In this document: positions 17,896-26,573 of the stretch, one piece after another
Layout of the letters: the number at the start of each line of letters is the position of its first letter
How positions within the stretch are numbered: position 1 is the stretch's first letter
Source: Saprospiraceae bacterium
GTDB lineage: Bacteria > Bacteroidota > Bacteroidia > Chitinophagales > Saprospiraceae
Length of the DNA: 64,000 nucleotides
Direction of reading: 5' to 3'
NCBI GenBank assembly: GCA_016714085.1
Contig: JADJNW010000001.1
Coordinates: forward strand, 1-64,000
Program-made: the position numbers and the translations under genes
The notes under the pieces: model-generated
Told to the model about the DNA's origin: nothing
The model's database searches: none
What the model saw: the letters and a program-made list of their open reading frames with translations, nothing else

Positions 17896-18432
17896 ATGCT
17901 GATACAAATATATCAAGAAAGTTGGGTACATGATTTTAATAAGATCAAAGAAGTAATTAAAGAAAGGCTTTGGGATGTCGCTATTCAAATAGAGCATATA
18001 GGAAGTACCGCCGTAAAGAATTTGGCTGCAAAACCAATTATTGATATAGATATTGTGTATGATAAAAATACATCGTTTGAAGCTATAAAAAGCAGATTGG
18101 AAAAACTTGGCTATCATCATCATGGAGATCAGGGAATCAATGGAAGGGAAGTTTTTAAACGGAATACGTTAAACGAGCAGCATCCTGTATTAGATACTAT
18201 CAAACATCATTTATATGTTTGCCATATTGAGAACGAGGAACTGCAAAGACATTTAGTTTTTAGAGATTATTTAATAAAGCATGAACAGGAAAGAAAGGCG
18301 TATGAGCAGCTAAAATATGAAATAGCACAAATGGCAAATCAGGACAGGAAAGTATATGCAGCATTGAAGGAAATGATGGCAAAAGCATTCATAGCGTCGA
18401 TACTTGAAAAAGCGAAAGAAAAGAAAGTGTAA
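17896..18432 (+). CDS. GrpB family protein (nucleotidyltransferase fold)
   Basis: 178 residues, complete. IEHIGSTAVKNLAAKPIIDI at about 33-52 is the GrpB signature with the G-S nucleotidyltransferase motif and the DID acidic pair; HHLYVCHIENEELQRHLVFR at about 104-123 is also typical. GrpB proteins are small predicted nucleotidyltransferases often carried as single accessory genes, and their substrate here is unknown. No operon partner is evident: the next gene starts 69 bases on but looks independently acquired. The 240 bases upstream hold several short inverted repeats of possible attC type. Confidence 0.88.
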   Translation: MLIQIYQESWVHDFNKIKEVIKERLWDVAIQIEHIGSTAVKNLAAKPIIDIDIVYDKNTSFEAIKSRLEKLGYHHHGDQGINGREVFKRNTLNEQHPVLDTIKHHLYVCHIENEELQRHLVFRDYLIKHEQERKAYEQLKYEIAQMANQDRKVYAALKEMMAKAFIASILEKAKEKKV

Positions 18433-18501
18433 TACACGAAGGCAGCAGAAAGTATATGCGATCATGTCGCCTGCGGCTCGCACGCCGCACCCATCAAAAA
18501 A

Positions 18502-19068
18502 ATGACCATGAAACTTGTCATCATCATCGGGCCACCGGCAGTAGGAAAAATGACGGTAGGTCAAGCATTAGAAAAGATAACCAACCTAAAGCTATTCTTC
18601 AATCATATGTCACTGGAATTAGTGAATGTGTTTTTTGATTTCGGAACGGAAGCTTTTGAAAGATTGGATAAAACCATCAGGTTTGCGATATTCAATGAAG
18701 TAGCAAACAGTGATTTGGAAGGCTTGATTTTTACGCTTGTGTGGGATTATAATTTCAAAGAAGATGAAGCGTATGTGAACGAAATTATTCAAGTATTTCG
18801 TAAAAGAAATGCGCAGATATGTTTAGTAGAATTGCAGGCGGATTTGGAAGAAAGATTGAAAAGAAATAAACATACGCATCGGTTAAGTCATAAACCTTCT
18901 AAAAGAAATCTGGAGTTTTCAGAGAAATCATTACTTCGTTTTGAATCTGAATATCGAATGATTTCGTACGAAGATGAATTTGAGGATAAAGTGATTTATA
19001 AAATTGATAATACGAACTTGAGCCCGGAGCAAGTCGCTGCAATGATAAAAGAAAAATATAAATTGTGA
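18502..19068 (+). CDS. P-loop nucleotide kinase-like protein (AAA_18/AAA_33 type)
   Basis: 188 residues. Walker A GPPAVGKMTVG at about residues 9-19, then a HMSLELV helix and a Walker B-like LIFTLVWDYNF strand near 74-84, CLVELQADLEERLKRN near 112-127 as the LID-type arginine region. Length and layout match small kinases that phosphorylate nucleosides, sugars or shikimate-like substrates; the substrate cannot be read from sequence. Start could also be the ATG two codons later (18508), since the first residues are MTMKL. Single gene, probably part of the same accessory stretch as the GrpB gene. Confidence 0.8.
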   Translation: MTMKLVIIIGPPAVGKMTVGQALEKITNLKLFFNHMSLELVNVFFDFGTEAFERLDKTIRFAIFNEVANSDLEGLIFTLVWDYNFKEDEAYVNEIIQVFRKRNAQICLVELQADLEERLKRNKHTHRLSHKPSKRNLEFSEKSLLRFESEYRMISYEDEFEDKVIYKIDNTNLSPEQVAAMIKEKYKL

Positions 19069-19120
19069 AATGAAGTACTGGTGAAAAGTGTAGCCACCAG
19101 AATCGATAATCGCTTATACT

Positions 19121-20065
19121 TTATTGGTTTTGAGCTTGATCCAAGGCCAACAGATTCTTTAAATTTTCAAAGATGATGCGGTACAAGCCCAGGGAATCGC
19201 TGGCAAAATAAGCTTCGCTGTTTTGATTGGAGTGCAGCACAAAAGGCATTTGGCGCGTGCTATCGCGGAAGCAGTGGATGACAAATTGCTCTTCGTCTTC
19301 ACCATCAAAAATGGTGAGCGTCATATACAATTGTTCGGCTTGTTCTACTTCATCAAAGTCATCGGCAAAGGTATCTCCCTGCAAGCCATTCAAAGATTGC
19401 AGATAGCGCTCCATTTTTACAGAATCGAGCAGTGACGCACCCAGCATCCAGCCGCGTGCCGTGCGTTGAAATTGCAAAAGTGTATCGGGTGTTTCGTAGA
19501 AAAATTCCTGAACATCCTCCGTATTACTAAATTGTAAAATATTTTTATTCCGAAAATCTTCAAAATGGAGTCGCAAATGCCGCATAGGCGTTCCTTCTAC
19601 TGCATAAACCTCTTCGCCATTCGCAAAGCGCACATAAGAAAGCGTTTGCCCGGCAGGGGTTATTTGGGTTTTACCCACGATAAAATCTTCGCTTAGGCCT
19701 TGCGCATCATACACTTGAATGCGGGTGCCCAGACTTTCATTTACTTCATATTCCGACCAATCTTTAGGCGATTGCGTAGCAATAAACTGGGTTTTGATAT
19801 GCCGGAGCGTACCGAGTAAAGAATCCATTAAATCAGCTGGCGCTTTGATATACACATGACCATTGGAAGCAATCCATTGCTCGTCTTCACGGCGCAGCGA
19901 AAGCTCTTTTGCCTGACTTGAAATGATGAATGATTTTACAGAAGTCGTGTCCAATTGTATAAAGGTAGCGCTGAAATTGGGGTCGCGCTCTTTTGCAAAA
20001 TAGCGAAATGCCACATAAATAATGATCGCAAACAAAACGATCAAAAAAATAGTCCTGTCTTTCAT
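19121..20065 (-). CDS. DUF4340 domain protein, membrane-anchored
   Basis: About 314 residues from the ATG at 20065, which places a transmembrane helix (TIFLIVLFAIIIYVAFRYFA) at the very N-terminus; the ATG at 20092 would only add nine polar residues. The rest is a periplasmic beta-rich DUF4340 region (ELSLRREDEQWIASNG, FIVGKTQITPAGQTLSYVRF, LHFEDFRNKNILQF). DUF4340 proteins often accompany gliding-type ABC transporters (GldG-like), but no transporter genes are next to this one. Complete. Function unknown. Confidence 0.8.
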   Translation of the reverse strand: MKDRTIFLIVLFAIIIYVAFRYFAKERDPNFSATFIQLDTTSVKSFIISSQAKELSLRREDEQWIASNGHVYIKAPADLMDSLLGTLRHIKTQFIATQSPKDWSEYEVNESLGTRIQVYDAQGLSEDFIVGKTQITPAGQTLSYVRFANGEEVYAVEGTPMRHLRLHFEDFRNKNILQFSNTEDVQEFFYETPDTLLQFQRTARGWMLGASLLDSVKMERYLQSLNGLQGDTFADDFDEVEQAEQLYMTLTIFDGEDEEQFVIHCFRDSTRQMPFVLHSNQNSEAYFASDSLGLYRIIFENLKNLLALDQAQNQ

Positions 20066-20231
20066 ACTGCTGTTTTTGGGTGGATGCTGCATCCAAGTCA
20101 GGAGTAAATTTATTATTTTTAGACATTTTGCTATACTTTCTGCAATAGAAAATCTGCGTTTCCTTTTATAATTAAAAGTAAATTTGCGGGGTTTTTGGAA
20201 TGGATATTACATAAACAAAAAGATAATCCTA

Positions 20232-20762
20232 ATGAAAAGTTTACTTTATCTGGGGCTGTTATTATTCATAATTGCTTGTAAGAATTCGCAGAACACCCCT
20301 GATACAAAAGAATCTGGTACAGGAACTATAGCCTATGAGGATGTAAACATCGCTGATTACACCGTAGAAAATGTGCCGGAAACCGATTGGCAACGCGCTA
20401 CAAAATTGGATTCGCTGGGCAACCCATCGGAAATAGGTTTTTTTGATGCTTCCGGCAAAAAAATTGGCACCTGGATTACCTATCATCCTAAGAAACTCTT
20501 CCCCCAGCAGCTTGCTACTTATAAAGATGGCAAATTGAATGGTGTTTATATGCAAATGAATCAAAATGGGCAAACCGAATTGGTCGCACATTATCAAAAT
20601 AATAATTTGCATGGTCCTTGGGGCAAGTATCGCTTTGCGAGGTTATTGGAAAAAGCAAATTATGTGAACGGTAAATTAGATGGCGTGTATGAAGTGTATA
20701 ACCTTCAGGATGGCAAGCTCCACACGACTTCTGAGTACAAAAATGGACTACAAGATCGATAA
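20232..20762 (+). CDS. MORN/YwqK-type repeat lipoprotein, ends at an in-frame TAA
   Basis: 176 residues from ATG 20232 with lipobox LLLFIIACKN (the ATG at 20184 would add a poor 16-residue leader). Body consists of MORN-like repeats: KKIGTWITYHPKKLFPQQLA, KDGKLNGVYMQMNQNGQTEL, NNNLHGPWGKYRF, VNGKLDGVYEVYN, as in YwqK-family proteins. The frame stops at TAA 20760, but the next 29 codons (FRTYDPNGNITTEYLYRNGK and on to TAA 20851) continue the same repeat pattern in the same frame. So the natural protein was probably about 206 residues. Substitution error or a real nonsense mutation. Role unknown; such repeats occur in surface proteins and in some toxin-antitoxin-annotated genes. Confidence 0.75.
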   Translation: MKSLLYLGLLLFIIACKNSQNTPDTKESGTGTIAYEDVNIADYTVENVPETDWQRATKLDSLGNPSEIGFFDASGKKIGTWITYHPKKLFPQQLATYKDGKLNGVYMQMNQNGQTELVAHYQNNNLHGPWGKYRFARLLEKANYVNGKLDGVYEVYNLQDGKLHTTSEYKNGLQDR

Positions 20763-20878
20763 TTCCGTACTTATGATCCGAATGGAAATATTACGACAGA
20801 ATATCTATATCGAAATGGAAAGCAAGTCAGCGGAAATAGCGTTGGGCAATAAATCTTTCATCCAAATGCGCTAAATAA

Positions 20879-20915
20879 AATAAGCCGAAGTGTAAATAAC
20901 GCTTCGGCTTATTTC
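20879..20915. terminator. Bidirectional terminator hairpin
   Basis: AAATAAGCCGAAG / CTTCGGCTTATTT, 13-bp perfect stem with an 11-base loop, flanked by A-rich and T-rich ends. Lies between the converging genes ending near 20853 (+) and 20987 (-). Confidence 0.8.
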
Positions 20916-20986
20916 ATGGATGTAATATTGTTTTAATTTATTTACAATAACCTGCTTATTTTTAATTACTTACAAATAGTTAATGA

Positions 20987-21748
20987 TCAATTGCTTCGAG
21001 CCTCCGTTTGTAATTTTTTCATCTTTTTCAAATAATCGCGTGGCGTGATGCCGCATATTTCTTTAAATACTTTATAAAAAGTCGATTTATTCTTGAACCC
21101 GCATTGCAATGCAATTCCATATAAAGTAAGGTGGCGAAATTCTTCTTTTCCGAGTTTTTCTTTCACATCTTCAATTCGATACGCATTAATAAAATTCTGA
21201 AAATGTGTACCCGCATGATGATTCACCACTTGCGAAAGATACTTGGTATTGGTAGAAAGTTGATCGGCTACCGATTTGAGGGTGAGACTTGGATCAAGAT
21301 AAATTTTATCAGAATCTATTAAAGATTTTAAACGAAAATATAATTTTAATTCCTCTACGCCCTTCAAGCTGCTGGTACTATATTTTTCATTGAGCTGCAT
21401 AATGGGGAGTTGCGCTTCATCCTTTACTTCATTACCATCCACTTCAAATGCAATAAAATTAGTAAGCTTGTGGTCAGTATCAAAAATAGGATGGATGATC
21501 AATTTGCAAGGATACTCCTCTCCATTTTTGCGATAATTGGTAATAGTATCCTTGATCGGCATTTGCTCTTCCAGCCCTTTGCGGATGCGCCTGATGGCCT
21601 CTGGCTCTGATCCTGGCCCTTGCAAAATGCTTGGCTTTTTGCCAAATACTTCACTCATAGAATACCCTGTAATAACAGTAAAATCCTCATTTACCCAAAG
21701 TATGCGTCGCTGTGCGTCGGTCACGATAACAGCTATGTATGGTACCAT
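20987..21748 (-). CDS. PAS-sensor AraC-family transcriptional regulator
   Basis: 253 residues. N-terminal PAS domain (about 5-105): VTDAQRRILWVNEDFTVITG, GKKPSILQGPGSEPEAIRRI, YRKNGEEYPCKLIIHPIFD. The SILQGPGSEP stretch looks like the LOV-domain core, but the flavin-reactive cysteine position (NCRFLQ in LOV) reads KPSILQ, so it is not a classical photoreceptor. C-terminal AraC helix-turn-helix at about 145-248 (LYGIALQCGFKNKSTFYKVF, ICGITPRDYLKKM). Transcribed away from the helicase gene at 22077 across a 328-bp AT-rich region, so it could regulate that gene; this is inference from arrangement. Confidence 0.85.
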   Translation of the reverse strand: MVPYIAVIVTDAQRRILWVNEDFTVITGYSMSEVFGKKPSILQGPGSEPEAIRRIRKGLEEQMPIKDTITNYRKNGEEYPCKLIIHPIFDTDHKLTNFIAFEVDGNEVKDEAQLPIMQLNEKYSTSSLKGVEELKLYFRLKSLIDSDKIYLDPSLTLKSVADQLSTNTKYLSQVVNHHAGTHFQNFINAYRIEDVKEKLGKEEFRHLTLYGIALQCGFKNKSTFYKVFKEICGITPRDYLKKMKKLQTEARSN

Positions 21749-21980
21749 GCTAATGATAATTTCTTATTTTGTTTAAGCTTTCAACAAGAATTATTGATAA
21801 TATTTAAACATAATTTCGTTTTACAAGCAATTGGTTTTCAAACCTTAATGTACAAAGAATTATTAAATTCAGAAGTGATTTTTTTTTAATTTTAATAAAA
21901 AAAAGGCCTTGAAAATACATACAAATTTTGTTTAAAGTGAAAGAATTGGTTTTCATCTTGTTAGGAAAAGAACATATCTG

Positions 21981-22013
21981 TTTGTAAATAATGTAAAAGG
22001 AATTGTATATTTG
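21981..22013 (+). promoter_or_regulatory. Predicted Bacteroidota promoter for the helicase gene
   Basis: TTTG at 21981-21984, 21-base spacer, TATATTTG at 22006-22013: a good match to the Bacteroidota sigma-factor consensus TTTG..TAnnTTTG. Transcription would start near 22020, leaving a leader of about 55 bases. Apart from this, the gap 21749-22076 is AT-rich and shows nothing. Confidence 0.5.
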
Positions 22014-22076
22014 GAGTCCATCATACTTTGAAAATAGCATCAGTGCTTGAGAATGAGCAACTTTTAACCCGAAAGA

Positions 22077-25000
22077 ATGAACGAGCAAGATACTTTGTTG
22101 AATAACACCCATCAAACATTCCTGGAAATATTACCCTTACAAGCCAACGCAGTGGATTTGGCTTCGATTGACCCCGACGCGGAAGCTTTTGCCTCCTCCT
22201 GGGCAGAGCAATTGCTGAAACAAGGGCAACTCCAGATAAATGCACAACCTGATTTCCCTATTACAGAAATATTACAACATTTTTATTTTTCTTCGCGCAA
22301 TCACGAACGCGTCAAAGGTTTATCAACACTGGGCTTTGGCTATCCAATGCTGCTTTGGAAACAGGACGATATTACAATCGCTGCACCTTTATTTATATGG
22401 CAATTAGAATTAATATTAGCACCCGGATCCACCAGTACCTGGGTCTTTTCGCATCGAAAAGGCGGACGAGTTGCTTATAATCGACATCTTGCAAAATTAC
22501 TCAATTATTATATCGAACATGATACAAATGTAATATTAGCAAAAGCAATACGAAATAATGAAATAACACTGAAAACGCTGGAACGGAGCTGCGAAGAGCT
22601 TGCTGAAAAACTGGGTGTATCAAATCTGGAAACAGAAATATTAATAAATCCTTGCCCGGATGTAAATAATTTATCTGAATTGCAAAGCAGCGGCACGATC
22701 CAGCGCTGCGGCGTGGTTGGCCTGTTTCCACCACAAATCCTTCCTGAATCAACTTTACCAGATGAAGATTGGGTCTTAGCCGAAGAAAAAACGTTCGAAG
22801 GGCACGAATTTGGGCTGTTGCCAATGGATGCGCATCAGGCAAGCGCTTTGCAGACCATTTTTTCACAAAAAACAACAGTAGTAGAGGGTTCGGCTGGTAC
22901 CGGCAAAACGCATTTGCTCGTGCAAATCTTGAGCAATGCCCTTTCCAATGGACAGCGTTGCCTGGTCGTATCAGAAAATATGGGCGCTTTGCGGCAAATT
23001 CAAAATCGCCTGGCACAGTTGGGTTTGACACCTTATAATTTCTTGCTACAAGATGAAATGACCGACAAATCGGTGCTGCTGGACTTATTGCGCAGCATTG
23101 CCAATGCCGATACGGTTTTGCCTGCTTTCGACGAAGTCAATTTTCGGGCTACGCTGGACAAAAGCAAACGCCTCAAAAGCAAATTGGATAAAAGTTATGG
23201 CGCTGTGCGGAATAATTTATTCGGGCCGTTCAATTGGACGCAAACCGTTGGTCAGTTTCTGAAAAGCAATCGAATTGAAGGTAAAGAATTGTTGGCCAGC
23301 CAATTAAATCCGCAAGATTTTTTATTTACGTATGATGAATATTTGAAATTACAAGATAATATCCGCATTTCTTTTCCCTTGTATGCAAAAGTGAATACGC
23401 TACGGCATCCCTTGAGCAATTTGCACGAAAGCATTTTTACTAAAAAAGGGAAGCAGGAAAGTTTAGATTTCATCCGAAAACAATTGGACGCTTTTCTTGA
23501 AAAAGCAGAGAGCCTGCATCATCGATTTATCAATAAAATCAATGCTTACACCGACCGGCTTGCCGAGCATTACGAAGGGCATTATGGCGAACTTTCCACT
23601 CGTCTGGCGCGATTGAAAGATCAAATGGCAGATTATTCCAGTCGATATGGCGCTGATTTTGAGCACGCTACGGCTGGAGCGCTCAAATTGCGCGGCGTTT
23701 TTTCAGGCAAGGTTAAATCAGTGCTGGAGGCTCGGGACGAAGTGGCCGGGGCTTATCTGGAATTGGTGAAGGCATTTGAAAAAGAGCGCTATTTTGATTA
23801 TCAATTTTCGCCTTCGAGCGAAGGAAAAAACATTCAAAAAGTATCGCAAAATCTGGCTTCTTTTGAAAAAGCATTATATAATTGGCGCGACGGGCTACCC
23901 GCTTTGGTGCAAGAAGAATTATCCAGATTAAATGCTAAAAATGCGAACGAAGACCTGGGATTAAACGATCAAATCGGCGAACTCGAATACGCGCTGGATT
24001 TATTGGCGGACGAATTGAATGAAACAAAATTATATGCGCAACCATTTGAAAATAAAACACTTACTATTCCTCGAAGCCAGAAATACCTCGAAGAAATCAT
24101 CGAGCAATTAGAAACAACGCGGCTGGCCCTGCGCGATTACGATCATTTTTATGATTGGCAGCGCAATTGGCTTTCCTTACCCGACCATGCGACTCGACTT
24201 ATCCGTGCTTTGATAAAAGTAAAACCCAATGACTGGCTGCAAGCCTTTGAGAGCTGGTATTTGAATAATGTGCTTACCGCCACTGCGCAAGATTCCTTGC
24301 CTACCGACGATGCTGCCATTACTGACTTTGTGCGAAGTTATCATCAGTTGAAAAAATTATTGCCCAATCAAATTAGCCATCGCTGGCAATCGGTTCGGGA
24401 GGATGCATTTAAAGCTGCGCGCAAGCATAATCGAGACAATTTCAATCTGTTATTCGGCAAGAAAAATCAAGAACTTGCCAAGGATAAATCGCTTCGAGAG
24501 CTATTGACCAAAAGTTTAAAAGAGGTGACGAGTGTCTATCCGATACTCCTGGCGACACCTTACGCGGTTGAAAATATCCTGGCATTAAAAGCGCAACACT
24601 TTGATTATGTGCTATTTGATGAATCACAATATTTGCAATATGAGCAAGCCTGGAAGCCTTTACAAATGGGCAAAAAGGCAGTCATTTTTGGCAATTGCAG
24701 CGAACTCCCTGCCAAAGACGAGTCAGTAATCCTGGGATGGGCCAAAGCGCAGGGCGCTCCAAACGTGAAATTACAGACTTGCCATCGTTGGAATCCGGGG
24801 AATTTATTGCAACTCATCCATAGCAAAAATATAGACGAGACGGCGGTTGGGCAATTCAAAATTACTTTTGAACAATTGGATGGGCGTTATGATGAAACCA
24901 ACGGCACGAATGAAGAAGAAGCACAACATATTATTCATTTATTAAATGACATCAAGCCAACCGAAAAGCGGACCTTCCCAACGGTCGGTATCGCTTGTTT

Positions 25001-25886
25001 TACAGTGGCGCAACGGGATTTGATCGCTTCTTATTTATTGAAAATCAAGCAGAAATGGTCGCCGGGCGTAGAAAAAATCCAACAACTGGAACGCAATGGC
25101 TTGGGCGTTTTTCATATCGATGAATTGCGCGGGCAGCATTTTGATGTGTTGATCGTGTCTGCTACTTATGGCATTGTCAATGCTAAAGGTGAAATTGGTA
25201 AGCATACCGAAGCGCTGAATACCCCAACATCTACGTGCAGCATTCGCTTATTAATGACACGCGCTTTGCAGGAATTATATATTATTAATTCTATCCCACA
25301 ATCCAATCTTGAAGCTTGGTTGGACATGCCGGAGCAGCCGGGATTATTTTTGTTTGCCAATTATTTAGCATATAATCAAGCCTTGCAAAAGGCCGATGCC
25401 AATCGACAGCAATCCATCGCGCAACGCCTGCAAAACTGGGCGCAGCCGACCGATGAAACCTTCGGAGAAAAGGTATTTCTGGAAGAAATCGCTACTACCC
25501 TGCATCCTTATCTTGGTCAAGACAGAATAAAAATTGGCGTAGAAGAAGCGCAGCTACGCCTGCCTTTACTCATTGAGGCTGTCAACAGCCACCAGCCCGG
25601 AATCGTGTTGCAACCCAATGGTTTTTTCGCGGATACGCCCACTACCGATTTTGTTTGGGAAGATGCACAAAAGGAGCTGTTGATACAGCATGGCTTTGCC
25701 TATCAGCCAGTGTGGTCGGTCAATTGGTGGAAAAATCCAAGACAAGAAGCTCGTAAACTCGCCAGTGCAATTATTAAAACCGATTCAGAATATGTAAGCG
25801 ATCTTTGGAAAGTTGGAGGTTGGAAGTTGGAGGTTGGAAGTTGGAGGTGCAATAATCATTACATTTTTATGCTTGAAATTACATGA
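22077..25886 (+). CDS. DUF4011-like/SF1 helicase with degenerate Vsr/MTES_1575-type nuclease tail
   Basis: 1269 residues. About 1-170: DUF4011-like region (GYPMLLWKQDDITIAAPLFI, then VFSHRKGGRVAYNRHLAKLL). Helicase core: Walker A GSAGTGKT at 271-278, Walker B with DESQ at 848-851, motif III-like AVIFGNCSELP, LRGQHFDVLIVSATYG and RLLMTRALQELYIINSIP near the end. A long coiled region (about 380-700) splits the core. C-terminal 130 residues follow the MTES_1575/Vsr nuclease layout (FGEKVFLEEIATTLHPYLG ... YQPVWSVNWWKNP), but the acidic catalytic positions read RLPLLI and IVLQPN. The last 20 residues are coded by a TTGGARG repeat. The architecture matches helicase-nuclease proteins known from phage-defence loci; activity here is inference. 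Overlaps the next gene by 4 bases. Confidence 0.85.
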   Translation: MNEQDTLLNNTHQTFLEILPLQANAVDLASIDPDAEAFASSWAEQLLKQGQLQINAQPDFPITEILQHFYFSSRNHERVKGLSTLGFGYPMLLWKQDDITIAAPLFIWQLELILAPGSTSTWVFSHRKGGRVAYNRHLAKLLNYYIEHDTNVILAKAIRNNEITLKTLERSCEELAEKLGVSNLETEILINPCPDVNNLSELQSSGTIQRCGVVGLFPPQILPESTLPDEDWVLAEEKTFEGHEFGLLPMDAHQASALQTIFSQKTTVVEGSAGTGKTHLLVQILSNALSNGQRCLVVSENMGALRQIQNRLAQLGLTPYNFLLQDEMTDKSVLLDLLRSIANADTVLPAFDEVNFRATLDKSKRLKSKLDKSYGAVRNNLFGPFNWTQTVGQFLKSNRIEGKELLASQLNPQDFLFTYDEYLKLQDNIRISFPLYAKVNTLRHPLSNLHESIFTKKGKQESLDFIRKQLDAFLEKAESLHHRFINKINAYTDRLAEHYEGHYGELSTRLARLKDQMADYSSRYGADFEHATAGALKLRGVFSGKVKSVLEARDEVAGAYLELVKAFEKERYFDYQFSPSSEGKNIQKVSQNLASFEKALYNWRDGLPALVQEELSRLNAKNANEDLGLNDQIGELEYALDLLADELNETKLYAQPFENKTLTIPRSQKYLEEIIEQLETTRLALRDYDHFYDWQRNWLSLPDHATRLIRALIKVKPNDWLQAFESWYLNNVLTATAQDSLPTDDAAITDFVRSYHQLKKLLPNQISHRWQSVREDAFKAARKHNRDNFNLLFGKKNQELAKDKSLRELLTKSLKEVTSVYPILLATPYAVENILALKAQHFDYVLFDESQYLQYEQAWKPLQMGKKAVIFGNCSELPAKDESVILGWAKAQGAPNVKLQTCHRWNPGNLLQLIHSKNIDETAVGQFKITFEQLDGRYDETNGTNEEEAQHIIHLLNDIKPTEKRTFPTVGIACFTVAQRDLIASYLLKIKQKWSPGVEKIQQLERNGLGVFHIDELRGQHFDVLIVSATYGIVNAKGEIGKHTEALNTPTSTCSIRLLMTRALQELYIINSIPQSNLEAWLDMPEQPGLFLFANYLAYNQALQKADANRQQSIAQRLQNWAQPTDETFGEKVFLEEIATTLHPYLGQDRIKIGVEEAQLRLPLLIEAVNSHQPGIVLQPNGFFADTPTTDFVWEDAQKELLIQHGFAYQPVWSVNWWKNPRQEARKLASAIIKTDSEYVSDLWKVGGWKLEVGSWRCNNHYIFMLEIT
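25805..25847 (+). repeat. 7-bp tandem repeat TTGGARG
   Basis: TTGGAAAG then five exact alternating units TTGGAGG/TTGGAAG. It lies inside the 3' end of the helicase gene and codes the odd tail KVGGWKLEVGSWR. Short repeats of this type are common between genes in Bacteroidota, so the gene may have lost its stop and read into one. Confidence 0.85.
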
Positions 25887-26512
25887 AACCGACGATCGAA
25901 GAGTTATTTAATGATGATCAATATATCAAGTTGGCGGAATTGCCTTACACGGAAATGATTCCCTTTGTACAAAATGAATTTGCCAAGCGAAACACAGTTA
26001 TTCGAATATATATTTGGCTGAATATCTTTATTTTATTACTCATGATTATGCTTGGCATTCTGCAATCTTTAAATGGACAAATCAGCGTTGGAATGCTTAT
26101 CAGCAATACATTGATCGGTTTTGCTTTGACGCTCACGATACTGATTCCGGTGCACGAAGCCCTGCACGGATTGGCTTACAAACTTTTGGGCGCACCCAAA
26201 GTGGCCTTTGGTGGCAATATTCGGCAATTCTATTTTTACGCGGTCGCTGATCGCTTTGTAATTGGCAAAAATGGCTTTAAGATTATAGCGTTAACGCCAT
26301 TTGTAGTAATTTCTATGATAGCTATTATCGGAATTTTATTAACACCTGTAAAGATTCAATGGATATGCTGGGGCGTATTGCTCATGCACACAGGCGCTTG
26401 CGCAGGCGATTTCGGATTGTTGGGATTTTATAAACGACACCCAGGCGGCGATATTTTTACTTTTGATCATGTAAAAGAAAAAGTAGCCTATTTTTTTCAA
26501 AAGAAAATTTAA
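25883..26512 (+). CDS. DUF3267 membrane metalloprotease-like protein
   Basis: 209 residues. Four membrane segments (IYIWLNIFILLLMIMLGIL; LISNTLIGFALTLTILIPV; LTPFVVISMIAIIGILL; ICWGVLLMHTGACAGDFGLL) and a zincin-type HEALH motif at about 91-95 inside PVHEALHGLAYKLLGAPKV; a distal GDFGLLGF supplies a possible third ligand (Asp). This is the DUF3267 arrangement, related in layout to site-2 proteases. Start codon overlaps the helicase stop (ATGA), so the pair is probably translationally coupled. Whether the protease works with the helicase is unknown. Confidence 0.82.
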   Translation: MKPTIEELFNDDQYIKLAELPYTEMIPFVQNEFAKRNTVIRIYIWLNIFILLLMIMLGILQSLNGQISVGMLISNTLIGFALTLTILIPVHEALHGLAYKLLGAPKVAFGGNIRQFYFYAVADRFVIGKNGFKIIALTPFVVISMIAIIGILLTPVKIQWICWGVLLMHTGACAGDFGLLGFYKRHPGGDIFTFDHVKEKVAYFFQKKI

Positions 26513-26573
26513 TTAATATAATATAAAGTAAATAGCAATTATTTAAATTATTGATTATAAGATACTTAAATCA

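Noticed and set aside
17652..20762. Stop-codon reassignment of TAA
   Set aside because: Most genes in the window end normally at TAA; three internal TAA codons are better explained by mutation or base error.
20987..21748. LOV photoreceptor
   Set aside because: The reactive cysteine of the NCRFLQ motif is absent.
22501..23031. 176-codon minus-strand ORF
   Set aside because: Lies wholly inside the helicase gene around its Walker A motif; composition is that of an antisense shadow.
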